The notes below the pieces were generated by a model that saw only the letters and a list, made by a program, of their open reading frames with translations, did no database searches and was not told the origin of the DNA. Shown here piece after piece: positions 11,201-23,467 of a stretch of DNA of 64,000 nucleotides. Made by a program: the position numbers and the translations under genes. Position 1 is the stretch's first letter; each line of letters begins with the position of its first letter. Source of the DNA: Ascaphus truei (Eukaryota; Chordata; Amphibia; Anura; Ascaphidae); the NCBI GenBank assembly GCA_036426205.1, contig WSYH01000656.1:114382-178381 (forward strand), read 5' to 3'.

Positions 11201-11893
11201 TGTCAGGAATCGGCGTTCTCCGCGCTCCCCACACAGAGCACTCACTTCCCTCGGCGATTACTCTGTTCAGTGCCGGGCGCGCCCACGCCCTCCCGCGCGC
11301 ACACCTGCACCATCCACTGGCTCGGTCCACACGCGTCCACGCGTTACGGAGCGTGCTCAGTCTGCACACTCTTCTTCCCGTCCCCCGGACCTCAGGCTCC
11401 GTCCCCGCAAGCCGCACGGGCATACTCAGGTTACCAACAAACCTCACCTGGCCTGTTATGCCTGCACCAATCTGCAGTGTCTCCCTGTAGCTCTTCCTGT
11501 CTCGCCTCCGTTCCTAATTGGACCTTCCTGCTTCATTTAGCTCATCTCTGCTCTCAGTCTTTGCTCGACATAGTCTCTGCATGGAAGTACTTCAGGATTC
11601 TCTTAGTGTTTTCACAGATTCTGACACGGCTTGTACTACTACCCCCTCTGGCTCTCGATCTCGGTACTCCTTGGACAACGCTCACTCTGATACCCCTCGA
11701 ACCCGGCTTGGACTACGACTACGGAACTTCTTTAACCGGTACCGGCAAGTATTGCTAGCAAGCACCACCTGGCCTGGCAACGCCTAATTCACCACACTCC
11801 GGATACGCTCCTTCTGCTGCGGGTGTGTGTTCCTATACGTCCCCACCTCAGTATAAGGGATGGGTCTGGTCTGCGGGCAGCACCGGCGTAACA
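11201..11893 (+). repeat. 5' LTR of the chromovirus
   Basis: Starts TGTCAGG and ends GTAACA. A GC-rich U3 leads to an ATTGG (inverted CCAAT) box near 11517. The text gctcgacata at 11563-11572 is complementary to the sequence just after the LTR and probably marks the start of R. The TATA region (cttcatttagc) is degenerate here. Confidence 0.9.
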
Positions 11894-11894
11894 T

Positions 11895-11904
11895 TATGTC
11901 GAGC
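11895..11904 (+). promoter_or_regulatory. Self-priming primer-binding site overlapping the gag start codon
   Basis: The sequence TATGTCGAGC directly follows the LTR and is the exact reverse complement of GCTCGACATA in the LTR at 11563-11572, the likely RNA 5' end. No tRNA-type TGG site is present. Tf1 and sushi elements are known to prime reverse transcription with their own folded RNA 5' end. The gag ATG (11896) lies inside this site. Confidence 0.75.
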
Positions 11905-12862
11905 CCACAAGACGCAGACCAGACTGACATGGCCTCCATGATGACGGCCATGTATCAACAAGTCCAGGCCCTAACGGACCAAATGGCTCTTCTCACTCAA
12001 TAGGTACAGGACATTTCATTTCAGGCACCACTTGTTGCCGCACCGCCACTGTCGCCAGAACCAGTATCCGCCGCGACCTCGGGCCCGAAGATCCCGGCAC
12101 CTAAACCGTATGCGGGGGATCCGCACGCCTGCCGCAGTTTCCTCAATCAATGCAAGATCCAGTTTGAGATGGCTCCGCAGCAGTATTCCACTGGTCGCAA
12201 GAAAGTGGCGTATGTTTACAGCCTGCTTACAGGGAAAGCGCTGGCATGGGCCTCCCCAATTTGGGAACTACGTCCCGATATCACCCGCGACTACGCAGCC
12301 TTTAGACGACACTTTCGACAGGTCTTCGATACCTCCGCATGCCAAGAAACTGCCTCTGACTCTTTGCTTGAGCTTTCCCAGGGACGTCGTTCCGTGGCCC
12401 AGTACGCCTTGGAGTTCAGGACCATAGCAGCTGAGACACGATGGGGCCAGGAGGCTTTGGTCTCAGTCTTCTGGCGAGGCTTAACGGATTCCGTGAAGGA
12501 CGAGCTTGCTTCACAACCCAGGCCAGGGCTTCTGGGGTAACTCATCTCCCAAGCCAATCGAGTGGATCAGCGCCTTCAGGTACGCCGCCTCCAGCGCCAG
12601 CTTCCCCGATTTATGCCCTTCCGTGCTCCTTCTCCCAGACTCTCCAACCCCAGAACCTGCCGTCTCCCCGCTACCCGCTCTGGAGGCTCCTGAGCCGATG
12701 CACCTTGGAGTCCAGCATTCTCGGACATCGATGCAGCAAGTTCGCCACGCCGATGGATTATGTTATTACTGCGGATCCTCCGAGCATCTGGTCCGTGAAT
12801 GTCCACTACACCCGGAAATGACCGAACCCAGTGAGTACGAAGGGGCACTCCCTGGGTGCTAA
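11896..12862 (+). pseudogene. Chromovirus gag (broken)
   Basis: Gag would package the element RNA. It starts MSSPQDADQTD at 11896 and hits a stop at about 12001 (tag after LLTQ). The capsid-like region continues in other frames at 12169-12540 (KVAYVYSLLTGKALAW). The zinc knuckle CYYCGSSEHLVREC (C-X2-C-X4-H-X4-C) is intact in the frame 12506-12862, at about 12762-12803. At least two frame changes separate these parts. Confidence 0.85.
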
Positions 12863-13290
12863 ATCTCTAAAAGAACTTCCCAAAAAATTGACCATTCCCG
12901 TTTCTCTCTCGGGTCCTACCTTCCGCACCTCCACTGTGGCATTTATCGACTCCGTCGCGGGAGGAAATTTCATGGACCAAACCTTCACTAAACAGAACCA
13001 GATTCCACTTGTTAGGAAGAAGTCTCCCATTGCCTTGGTTGGGATCGACAACCGTCCGCTCACCCCAGCATACATTGCCTTGGAGACTTTCCCCATCACC
13101 CTTTCCTCTCACTCCCATGAGGAGACCATGGCCTTTGATGTAATCCACGCTCCCGGTACTCCAGTCACTCTCGGCTTACCTTGATTGCAGAAGCACAATC
13201 CTCTCATCAACTGGACATCCCAAGACCCTATTACTTGGAGGTCAAGGTCAGAGGAGCCATCTCCACCAGCCATACTTCCGCCTTGACTGC
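12831..13290 (+). pseudogene. Chromovirus aspartic protease (broken)
   Basis: The frame 12831-13184 carries the retropepsin region AFIDSVAGGNFMDQTF. The usual D-S/T-G active-site triplet reads D-S-V here, a glycine-to-valine change expected to abolish activity. A stop follows GLP at about 13182; the homologous text LQKHNPLINW continues after it. This domain would cut the Gag-Pol polyprotein. Confidence 0.85.
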
Positions 13291-13329
13291 TGGCCAATAC
13301 CTCTGTTCCTGAGGTTACTCTACCTTCTG

Positions 13330-14700
13330 TTTACCACCAATTCCGGGATGTTTTCAATAAAGTACAGTCAGACCTTCTGCCGCCACACAGGACTTACGGT
13401 TGTCCGATCGATCTGGTTCTAGGTTACTCCCTACTCAAGTCCAAGACCTACCCCTTGTCGTTACCAGAATCTCATGCTATGGATGAATATATCCAGGAGA
13501 ATCTCAAGAAAGGCTTTATTCCACTCCAATTCTCCAGGCAGGGGCTGGGTTTTTCTTCGTAAAAAAGAAGGACGGGGGCCTTAAGTGCTTGCAGCGCATT
13601 ACAGGGTTTGAACCGATTAACTGTTAAAAATCGTTACCCCCTCCCCCTTATTACCGAATGTTCGATAAATTACAGGGGCCAATAAATTTCCAAGTTGGAT
13701 CTACGTGGTGCCTATAACCTGGTGTGCATCAGGAAGGGGGATGAATGGAAGAGCCTTCAACACGCGTAGCAGACACTACGAGTATCTTGTATGCCCTTCG
13801 GCTTATGTAATGCTCCCGCTGTCTTCCAGGATTTCATCAACGACGTCTTCGTAAGGTACTCAATATTTTGTTATAGTATACTTACTGATGATATCCTGAT
13901 TTTTTCCAAAGATCTCCAGGACCATATATGCCATACCTCCAACGTCCTTTCCCATCTCGTGAAACACATTTGTACGCAAACTGGAGACATCAGACAAATC
14001 TACTCCGTTCCTGGGGTACATCATTTCCGATGAAGTGTTTGTGAGTTTAGATGATGCCGGTAAACTTCAAGAGTCACTGAGTGGCCAAGACCCAATCTCT
14101 CAAGGCCATACAAACGTTTTTTAGGGTTCGCTAATATTATCGTAAGTTTATAGGATTTTTTCTACCATCGTGGCCCTCTCACTGCGCTCACCAAAAAAAG
14201 ATGATCCTTCTGCTTGGTCATATCAGGCCATCTCAACTTCGAGACACTCAAGGAAGCTTTTATATCAGCCACCTATTCTCCGTCACCCAACATTGAACTT
14301 CCCTTCGTCCTGGAGGTCGAGCTTGATTGTGGCGTGGAGCCGTTCTTCTCAGAGATCCACACCTCAAGATAAGATACATCCTGTGCATATTTTTCCAAGA
14401 AATTCTCATTTGCCGAGAGGAACTATGACGTGGGTAAAAAGGGAACTTCTGGCCATGAAGATGCTCTTCAAGAGTGGAGACACCTGCTGGAGGGGTCGAA
14501 AGAGCCGTTTACTATTCTCACGGACCAACAAGAACCTCGTTACATAGAAAATGTCGACGCCTTGGTCCACGACAGCCGTTGGACTCTTTTTTTTTCAATT
14601 CGATTTCACCTTTCCTATATCCCGGGACCAAGAACGTAAAGGCAGAAGCACTCTCCCGAATACATTCTTTGAAGAGAGACCAGAGGAACCTGTGAGGACA
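13330..14700 (+). pseudogene. Chromovirus reverse transcriptase and RNase H (badly broken)
   Basis: RT landmarks are visible in different frames: [18 protein letters not shown] at 13791, then [14 protein letters not shown] where intact relatives have YLDDILIFS. The active-site tyrosine-leucine pair is lost. RNase H and connection pieces follow at 14170-14700 in several frames. The number of frameshifts exceeds that of the two related copies at 24-32 kb. Confidence 0.85.
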
Positions 14701-14879
14701 TTCCACAAGAGAAGATTCTGCCCCAGTGTACTTTCAAGAATCTTGACAAGATTTTGCACTCCAGAGACGCATTCCCAAGGACTTGGTTGTTCCCGACAAC
14801 AAACACTTCGTACCCTCCAAATTTTGTTCCAGAGGTCCTGTCTTGGGGTCACTCCTCTAATCTGCAGGTCATCCAGGTT

Positions 14880-16092
14880 TAAGAAGACTACTGATCTCAT
14901 TCATCGGAATTTCTGGTGGCCAAGGAGTCTCAAGATATCTGGAGTTATACCACGCCTGTCCCACGTGCGCTAAAAGCAAGACTCTCGTCAAAAGCCTCAG
15001 GGTTTGTTACCTCTTCCAGTTCCCGACCGCCCCTGGTCCCACATTTTGATGGACTTCATTGTGGAGTTGCCCAGGTCCAGAGGAATGAACACTATTGGTG
15101 GTCATGGACAGGTTCTCAAAGATGTCCCATTTTATTCCACTAAGGGATTACCCTCATCCCCCACCCTGCTGATATCTTTACGGAGCAGATTTTCCGGATT
15201 CATGGGATTCCTTCGTCCATTGTTTCTGACAGAGGTTCTCAATTTGTATCCAAATTTTGGAGAATTTTCACCAAGAGATTTGGCATCTCTTCTTCTTTCT
15301 CTCCCGCCTATCATCCACAGTCAATGGACAAACAGAGAGAATCAATCAATCCCTGGAGAAATACCTGAGATGTTTCATATCCGATTCCCAGGATGATTGG
15401 GCTCAACTCCTTCCTTGGGCAGAGTACGCTGTCAATTCTGCTAAAAATGAAGCCACCCGGGAGTCGCCCTTCTTTATAAATTATGGGTTCCACCCCCCCT
15501 GCCTACCCATCTCCAACATCCCTTCTGGAGTTCGAGCCGTAGATGAACGCATTACTGCCCTCCAAACCGCATGGTTTAAGTCTACCCTTCTCGACTCCTA
15601 CCACAGATCGAAACTACAGGCCGATCGTCGTCGTCGTTCGGCACCCAGTTACAAGCCAGGGGATTTGGTAAGGCTCTCCTCTAAGAATATCTGCCTCAAG
15701 GTACCATCTCCAAAATTGGCACCTAAGTTCCTGGGTCCCTTCCCTATTAGTGAACAAATCAATCCTGTGGCATTCCGGCTCCAACTATCACCCAGTATGA
15801 AGATTCCCAATGTCTTTCATGTATCCTTCTTAAAACCATTCATCACCAGTCACTTCTTTCCGGATCAGACTCGTAAACCGGACCCCATTACTGTCAAAAA
15901 TAACACGAATACGAAGTTCACTCTCTTTTGGATTCTCGCCTATCCAGGGGCCAGCTCCAGTTCTTGGTGCAGTGGAAGGGCTTTTGCCCTGAAGAGAGAT
16001 CCTGGGTACCTTTAAAGGACATTCATGCCCCGGCCCTTCTTAAGTCCTTCAGGAAAAAGTTTCCAGAGAAACCGTTCATGAACCGTCCTGAG
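14880..16092 (+). pseudogene. Chromovirus integrase with C-terminal chromodomain (broken)
   Basis: The integrase core reads [20 protein letters not shown] at about 15025, then changes frame. 15257-16015 is a 252-codon stretch with the last catalytic region ([17 protein letters not shown]) and the C-terminal domain (YKPGDLVRLSSKN). A further frame change near 15925 leads to a chromodomain, LQFLVQWKGFCPEERSWVP, at 15955-16030. Chromodomains in this clade are thought to guide integration to marked chromatin. Confidence 0.88.
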
Positions 16093-16102
16093 GCCGTTCC
16101 TG

Positions 16103-16112
16103 AAGAGGGGGG
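16103..16112 (+). promoter_or_regulatory. Polypurine tract
   Basis: gaagaggggg lies just before the 3' LTR start (16116). This is the usual place for the primer of second-strand synthesis. Confidence 0.75.
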
Positions 16113-16115
16113 TAC

Positions 16116-16808
16116 TGTCAGGAATCGGCGTTCTCCGTGCTCCCCACACAGAGCACTCACTTCCCTCGGCGATTCCTCTGATCAGTTCCGGGTGCGCCCA
16201 CGCCCTCCCGCGCGCACACCTGCACCATCCACTGGCTCGGTCCACACGTGTCCACGCGTTACGGAGCGCGCTCTGTCTGCAAACTCTTCTTCCCATCCCC
16301 CGGACCTCAGGCTCCGCCCCCGCAAGCCACACGGGCATACTCAGGTTACCAACAAGTCTCACCTGGCCTGTTATGCCTGCACCAATCTGCAGTGTCTCCC
16401 TGTAGCTCTTCCTGTCCCGCCTCCGTTCCTAATTGGACCTTCCTGCTTTATCTAGCTCCTCTCTGCTCTCAGTCTTTGCTCGACATTGTCTCTGCACGGA
16501 AGTACTTCAGGATTCTCTTAGTGTTTTCACAGATTCTGACACGGCTTGTACGACTTTCCGCTCTGGCTCTCGATCTCGGTACTCCTTGGACAACGCTCAC
16601 TATGATACCCCTCAAACCCGGCTTGGACTATGACTACGGAACTTCTTTAACCGATACCGGCAAGTATTGCTAGCAAACACCACCTGGCCTGGCAACGCCT
16701 AATTCACCACACTCCGGACACGCTCCTTCTGCTGCGGGTGTGTGTTCCTATACGTCCCCACCTCAGTATAAGGGACGGGTCTGGTCTGCGGGCAGCACCG
16801 GCATAACA
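16116..16808 (+). repeat. 3' LTR of the chromovirus
   Basis: Same length as the 5' LTR (693 bp), and very similar to it over its length, which suggests a fairly recent insertion. It has tttatcta near 16447 as a TATA-like box and gctcgacat at 16479-16487 at the expected RNA start. Confidence 0.9.
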
Positions 16809-16925
16809 GGATGTAAACAAAGAAGAGGGATACTGGCACCCCATACCGGGGCCTGTATCTCGGAATGTAGAGGGTCCCTGAAGCTGAAATCAACTTTGTT
16901 CATCTCATGAGACCCCCTGCTCACA
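16809..16925. repeat. Right half of the split palindromic module
   Basis: Starts with the duplicated GGATG and reads ccccataccggggcctgtatctcgg to agaccccctgctc, completing the module begun at 11080. Confidence 0.85.
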
Positions 16926-17619
16926 CACTCAATAAATACAAATAAAAATGTAAGCAGCTACATTACCTTAGCGGCCCTGCAATACCCACTAAGGCAATGA
17001 AGGGGTTAACGCACAGTACTGTAGCAGATTACATTACAATTTGTACTGTACTAACCACCCACTAATACACAACCCACCCACCACCTGTGTCCCCCTTAAA
17101 ACCATGATTTATTATTTTACACACATGATTAATATTCCAGGCCGACGGGGTCCCCGGTGGTCCCGACTTGTGTTTGCAGGCCCCACAGTTCTCCACGGGG
17201 GGTACTTGACCTAAAATGACACATGGTGTACAGCAACCAATCAGATTGGGGAATTGGTTCCCATGATCTGATTGGCTGAAATACCACGTGACGCCGGCTA
17301 TCTTAGATTTAGCGATGTCATGTTAAAGGGAAATGAAGCACAGCCATTCTGATTGGATGGCATCATTCCCTTTAAATTACATCATTAAAAAAATTTTAAG
17401 TCAGTACATGGTTTTTACAGCCAATCAGATGGCTTTTAACCAGTTCCCCCCCAAATGTGATGTCACAAGCCCTATTTAAGGCCGTGACGCCTCATTTGAT
17501 CACAAGAAGATGACGAGACAACATCGGTTGGGATCTATCATGGGGCTTTTTGGATTACAAGATAACATGAAGACAGAAGATTAAGAAGATCAAGAAATAA
17601 TGACAGATTAAGATACAGG
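16926..17619. other. Decayed MITE-like flank, no gene
   Basis: Contains a cattaccttagcggc...actaaggcaatgaagggg block like those at 2690 and 36810, then unremarkable sequence. No coding frame is supported. Confidence 0.5.
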
Positions 17620-17980
17620 TGCGCCGACGAGTATTCTAAAACTTGCCTTAAACTTGCCTTGGAAAATCTGGGGCTATCACCAACAGGATCCAGGTACTTG
17701 CAGGTTACATGCTGCAACATTTCAGTGACATTTCTGAGGACACTAATGGCCCGTCGGATTAACACAGCTGGGGTCCCTGGCAGTCCCATTCGGTTTGAAT
17801 GGGACTGCCAGGGACCCCCGCTGTTAATTTGAAGGGCCATTAGTCTGTCTGCAGAAATGTCACTGAAATGTTGCAGCATGTACCCAGCATGTACACAGCA
17901 TGTACACAGCATGTACACAACATGTACCTGGGTCTTGTTGGTGATTGCCCCAGATTTGTTTTAGAATACTCGTCAGCACT
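17620..17980. repeat. Inverted repeat with an 11-bp tandem tract
   Basis: Left arm 17627-17800 (accaacaggatccaggtac ... cagtgacatttct) pairs with right arm 17808-17978 (agaaatgtcactg ... gtacctgggtcttgttggt), centre near 17803. The right arm contains about four tandem copies of an 11-bp unit, agcatgtacac, at 17876-17925, where the left arm has one. It resembles a non-autonomous DNA element. Confidence 0.75.
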
Positions 17981-18838
17981 ACAGTAGAAGAAGCTGATTA
18001 AAGCTAGAAGAAAGAAGATTTGGGTATCTGATGCGGATCTTCATGGCAGATGGCATCGGATGCTGTTTGAGGCCTTCCTGCTACGTAAGCTTCCTGTTTC
18101 CCCGGGATTCGGAGGGCCAGCGCTTCTCATGGTAAGTAAAATATTGCATGTTTGTAAATGTATTTTTTTACAGGTTTTTCGGTTGGATGTGTTTTTTTTT
18201 TTTTTTTTTGCACATTGACTGATAATGTATTACTCTGTACCACTTTAGGGTACAAAGCAATACATTATTAAGACAATATATATTTTGACATTTCTTGCTT
18301 TGTATTGATGGTGATTATTGCAATGTCAATTTATTGTGTGGATGTAATTGTTTGGTATTTTGCTGCTTTATTTAAATAAAATGTTGGTGATTGATTTTCG
18401 GTTTTAATTAATGGTATAGTAACTTTTATTTTTGTTACTCTATTAGTTATGCTTTTAGAGACATTCCTGTATGTGATGTCCCCATGGTGGGTCCTGACGG
18501 CGAAACTTCATTCATCAGCATTGGTCTGTTAATCTGAGATGTCTTGAACATGGGGTGCTGTCCTTTGAATATATTCCAAGTGGCTTTTTCAAGGACATGA
18601 TTTTCTTCAGATGAAGTTTTCCTGGTCGCAATACATCAGATGAGCAGCATATAAGGAGCTTCCCCTTTTATATCAATTATATGGTTTGGGACTCATAACC
18701 TGTGCAACAATTTCATGATTCATATTACAGAGTGATTTATTCGACATGGATGGCGAATGATGGCCTTCGTGGTTAAAGTTCTAATATTATCACGTTGTTA
18801 TAAAAACACAGCCTTTCAACATTTTAACAACTGGGCTG
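17981..18838. other. No gene seen
   Basis: Includes a poly-T run at about 18191-18210 and a small hairpin (aatgtattactctgtacc...acaaagcaatacatta). 18500-18838 may be part of the neighbouring PLE terminal region, but I could not match it elsewhere. Confidence 0.45.
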
Positions 18839-19980
18839 CAAATTGATTTACAGTGACAATAAAAAACACACTGCAATTGACTTGGACCGCGGCAGTGTCT
18901 GCATTATTGTTACATGAGATATATTTCCTCCTGAGTCATGCCGCTGTAAACATGAAGTTTTGCAGGGAACTATATTTTCATGATAAGAGGACTAGTGCTT
19001 GCGGTATACTAGCTGCTTGGAACCACAATATGACTCACTGATGACACATTGGGATCAGCCAGTGGTGCCTTGTTTACATAATGTTGCTATGGACACAAAG
19101 ACACGCCTACATCATGAGGTGTTTTTGTGAGATCTTACTCTCCCCGCACACGGAGCACCAGCTGTGATTAATATAATTGAAATTTTGGCGCCAAAATACT
19201 CTGACTCTTTAGGCTATTTATAGTCTGCAACGGCACTGACTGTTAACACTCCCAGTAGAAGGCTCACGCCGAAACGCATAGGAGTGGGAGAGCGGTGTTG
19301 GGACCCTTCCTCTACCTCTCTATATTGGGACAGCTGGAGGCTTTTCACCCCTTACCTTGTGGTGATGTATTCGGGACTGTAATTAACCTTATGGATTTTG
19401 CTACTACACTTTCCTGTGTCTGGACGCTTTGACTGAGCAGTTACAATGTGTCTCTGCATGTTGCAATTCATCAACTTGTTACTCCTTCATGCATTGCTCT
19501 GACTGTAGTGTATTCTTGCCTGTCCTATACCACTGTCTAGCTTAGGCATGTATGTGCATCCAGTGTATGTTTGGCCCACTTACCTGCTTGCTTCATTCAC
19601 GTTAGCTTTTTTCCATTATGAGCTAGCTTTTGTGTTATTTATTCTGACTGCTCATTGCTACAGTTCCAAACCCTGTATTTACTTTTTCCATTTGTGTTTT
19701 TTCTATCCAGTGCCTCCATATTTGCTATGTGTGTCCCTTGTTAGGTAGTGGTTTTGGTTCCTCCCCCATTTTATCTTTCTCTCACCTGTTTTTACCTTGT
19801 AATACAATTGTCTATTTCCTTGATTCACTCGAGTGCTCCTTTAAGGTTTCTTTTTTGTATAGTTTTCCTATTATCTTTTACTTTGGAGCACCGCTGGCCC
19901 CATATAAATTTCATTGGTAGATTTGCCAGCTTTTTTGAGTATCTTCATTAGTGGTGTGCATGCTGTAGTCTGTGTGTGTT
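18839..19980 (+). repeat. 5' pseudo-LTR of the PLE
   Basis: Matches 23058-24148 plus 24654-24712, starting gcaaattgatttacagtgac. It contains ggctatttatagtctgc, a TATA-like box near 19212, followed by a hammerhead-like motif at 19247-19287. Confidence 0.85.
19247..19287 (+). ncRNA. Hammerhead-ribozyme-like motif (degenerate)
   Basis: Stem I: CACUCC (19247-19252) with GGAGUG. The core CAGUAGAA differs from consensus at two positions. Stem II is GGC/GCC with loop UCAC, then GAAAC and a very short stem III. The homologous copy at 23468 has GAC/GUC for stem II, a paired change that keeps the helix. Confidence 0.45.
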
Positions 19981-20067
19981 AGTATTCTATTTGACGTCTT
20001 TTGTATGCAATTCTACTACCAGCTCCACCTTCTCTCTTTATTTTAAATTCCCTGTTATTATGAATTT

Positions 20068-23000
20068 TAACAGTCATTCGCAACGCAGACTTGAGAGTGC
20101 CAATGCAGTTTTTTGCATAGTGAGGGATTCAACCATTAATGTTCCCCAAGCTGAAACACCTGATGATTCAGAGAAAGTAAAAATGTTTAAACATTTATCT
20201 CAACTGAGATTTAGGAGTTGGTGGAACAGAACGGCATTGGAACGCTATGTTCTACATAAAGTTATACCCAGAGGATTAAGAATTCAAGGATTCCCCTCTT
20301 TTGATTTTTGGATCCCAATTTGAAGGTCAAGTGGGAGACCAGTTTGAGTACTTGCTCACTGGAGTTGTTGCAAATCCTTGTTGAACATGACGAAGGTATG
20401 ATAAAAGAGGTTAGTGCTAAAATTGATGTTGCACTTAAGGAGCTTGGAGACTATGATACCACTCTTTTGAATCAGATCGAAAGCGAACTTGACAAATATG
20501 AGAAAGGGTTACTTGCCTTCAAAAAACTTAAATTTGATAGAGATGTGAGCGATTACGACAATAATAGAGTATATAAGTGGCACAGAGGTAAAAAGGAGGT
20601 TCGGTTTTACGTACTTATAGAGAAAATTCCCCTACCACATCAACAGGAATTATATCAACTGATGTGGATTCCTCAGATACTGATACTCAACGTAATTATA
20701 GAACTGATACCAACTCTGCAGCATCTACTTTTTTATGAGGAGGCACCCGGTCCAAATCCAAAAAAAAGAGGAGGAAGACAAGGCGGGGAACAATGGCACT
20801 TACGAGACAGAGAAACCTTTGGTTACAAACCTCAGAAAAAGCCTCAACCTCGATTGTAGATGATCTGACAATTGTTAATCTCTCCGATGTCAGGCTGACT
20901 GATATTCAAACTCAAGTCCTTCAAAGAGGCTTGTCTTTTTCGCCGTCTTATCAAATGGACACATTCGAGACAATTAAAGATCTCCACTTATTTTGTCGAA
21001 AACTCCTGCTCTTAAAACATTTAGTCAAACCTCAGGACCCAGGTATGGAGGTGCTGCACTGGGATCTTGGTCACCAACAAAATTTGGATGACCTAGTGAG
21101 CTTATTGGAAGAGCAACAACCCATTACTATGAATTATTTGGACATTATGTTAAGAACTAAGCCCAAATCGTCCTTCCGTCCAGTTTAACAACCATGTTCA
21201 GAAGTGTAAATTTTTGCCAACCTCATAACAGGACATTTAAGCATTATCATTGACTTCTGGTGTCAGAAACTTGAATAAAGAAGAATGGCTAGCTATTAAA
21301 GATTTACGTGACCTCCCTCACGTGGAAATTAAACCATCTGACAAGGGAGGTAATGCTGTACTGTGGCCAAAGGAGATGTACGAGAGGGAAGCATTCAAAC
21401 AGCTTCGCGACCCTCTCTGTTATAGCACCCTGTCATGTGATCCCTCAGTTAAATTTAAATCTTAGCTTGACTGTATTTTACGGTCTGCACTTAGAGTAGG
21501 GATGGTGTTATTTCTCAGCAGAATTATGATGGCCTTTTGCCTCGGTGCACGGTTGTCCCCACATTTTATCTGTTACCTAAGATCCATAAAAACCCTTCCC
21601 ACCCCCTGGAGAGACCTATTGTTTCTGGCGTGGGGGGTTTGTGTGAGCCTGCATGTAAATTCCTCGACTCATTCCTGTGCCTCTCTGTTGTTATACTTCC
21701 ATCCCATTTGAGAGACACGATGGATGTGCTGGCTAGATTAGACTCCACCATGGTCGATGAGAATACTATTCTCGCGGCCTGTGATGTGGAGTCACTATAC
21801 ACCAGCATTCCCCATCGTGTCGGCCTTCATGCATCAAAATGTTTTTTTCTATGCAAAATATTTCTGTTGAGTTAATTAGTTTTATTATGCAATTATTGGA
21901 ATTTATTTTGACCCTCTATTTCTTTGTATTTAAAAATACATTTTATTTACAGATCAGAGGCACAGCAATGGGGGCAGCTTGCACACCCTCCTACGCCAAT
22001 CTCTTCCTGGGGTGGTGGGAAAGAGAGCTGTTCTTTTTCTGAGGACAACGGGCACCTTACTTTATCGTGCTTGGTGTGGTTGAGATACATCGACTATATT
22101 TTGGTTATCTGGCAGGGTTCTGCCAGTGACTTTGCCAATTTCGTCAATGTTCTCAGCCACAACACATGCAACATTAAACTCACATATACCACCAGTCCTA
22201 AGTGTGTGGATTTCCTTGATCTGAGGATTGGGGTGGATGTTACTGGCGGTCTTACCACCGACATTTTTCGCAAGGACACAGCTACCAATTCTGTGCTCCA
22301 TGCGACCAGTTCCCACCCCGGTCATCAGATCAGGGTGATCCCCACTAGTGAATTTCTGCATTTGAGGCACAATTGTTCCTCTTTGGAGGTTTTTAATAAA
22401 AGGGCTAAAGAACTACAGGACAGATTTGTGAGGAGGGGCTATAGTAGAACTACTGTACAGAAAGGGTACAAAAATAGCGTTAATCATTCTAGAGATACTC
22501 TTCTGGTACCCAAAAAGAAATACAAAGGCCAAAAGATGATTAGGTTCAGTCAGCAGTGGACCGACCTGAGGGACATTTTGAAAAAGCATTGGAATATTCT
22601 CATGATGGAAAGGGATTTAAAAAACTCATTGGGAGATCGTGTCCAAATGACTAGCCGTAGGTCACCGAACTTGCATGACAAATTAGTACAGAGCCATTAT
22701 ATCCCTCAGGTCGGTATCACGTTTCTTTCTAGCTTCTCCAAAAAGGTTTTTTTTAGATGTGGAAGCTGTTCCGCTTGTAAATTTATGGTGAAATGTGACA
22801 GCTTTAACAATACTAAGGGCACATGTACCTATAAGATCTTCTCTATTCTTAATTGCAAAAGCAAGGGTGTAATTTACCAACTTACATGCCCTTGTGGTCT
22901 TGCTATGTAGGCATGACCACGAGAGAAGTACGATTTAGAATCATTGAGCCCAGTCGGAACATTAAAAATGCAAAGCGAGATCTCGATTCGTTTAATATGA

Positions 23001-23068
23001 TTACGTTGGTAGCCAGACATTTTCTTTTGTGCCATGGGTCCGACCCTGCTGTCCTATCTGCAAATTGA
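20068..23068 (+). pseudogene. PLE polyprotein: N-terminal region, RT, GIY-YIG (broken)
   Basis: Segments in order are: N-terminal charged region (20100-20860, frame change near 20310); a pre-RT region (20793-21188); the fingers with VEIKPSDKGGNAV (21250-21465); PTFYLLPKIHKNPSHPLERPIVSG (about 21556); ESLYTSIPH (about 21790); IRGTAMGAACTPSYANLFLG (about 21955); the active site; then DIFRKDTATNS, the connector, and a zinc-like CGSCSACKFMVKC. The nuclease GVIYQLTCPCG changes frame at about 22905 into YVGMTTREVRFR. The active site reads Y-I-D-Y instead of Y-I-D-D, so RT would be dead even without the frameshifts. The C-terminus runs into the 3' pseudo-LTR. Confidence 0.85.
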
Positions 23069-23467
23069 TTTACAGTGACAATACAAAACACACTGCAATT
23101 GACTTGGACCGCAGCAGTTTCTGCATTACTGTCACATGAGATATATTTCCTCCTGAGTCATGCCGCTGTAAACATGAAGTTTTGCAGGGAACTATATTTT
23201 CATGATAAGAGGACCAGTGCTTGCGGTATACTAGCTGCTTGGAACCACAATATGACTCACTGATGACGCATTGGGATCAGCCAGTGGTGCCTTGTTTACA
23301 TAATGTTGCTATGGACACAAAGACACGCCTACCTCATGAGGTGTTTTTGTGAGATCTTACTCTCCCCGCACACGGAGCACCAGCTGTGATAATATAATTG
23401 AAATTTTGGCGCCAAAATACTCTGACTCTTTAGGCTATTTATAGTCTGCAACGGCACTGACTATTAA

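Larger units (their letters stand above)
11201..16808 (+). mobile_element. Complete but inactive Ty3-type chromovirus (5608 bp)
   Basis: Both LTRs are 693 bp, begin TGTCAGGAATCGG and end TAACA. The element is flanked by the 5-bp duplication GGATG (11196-11200 and 16809-16813), so it inserted once as a unit into the loop of a palindromic module. The internal order is gag with zinc knuckle, protease, reverse transcriptase, RNase H, integrase and chromodomain, which places it in the vertebrate chromovirus group (sushi-like, Tf1-related). All coding parts carry frameshifts, stops or active-site changes, so it cannot move by itself. Confidence 0.93.

Noticed and set aside
11201..11447. High-GC overlapping frames in LTRs (also 16012-16455)
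   Set aside because: They lie in LTR U3 regions and have no protein family resemblance.
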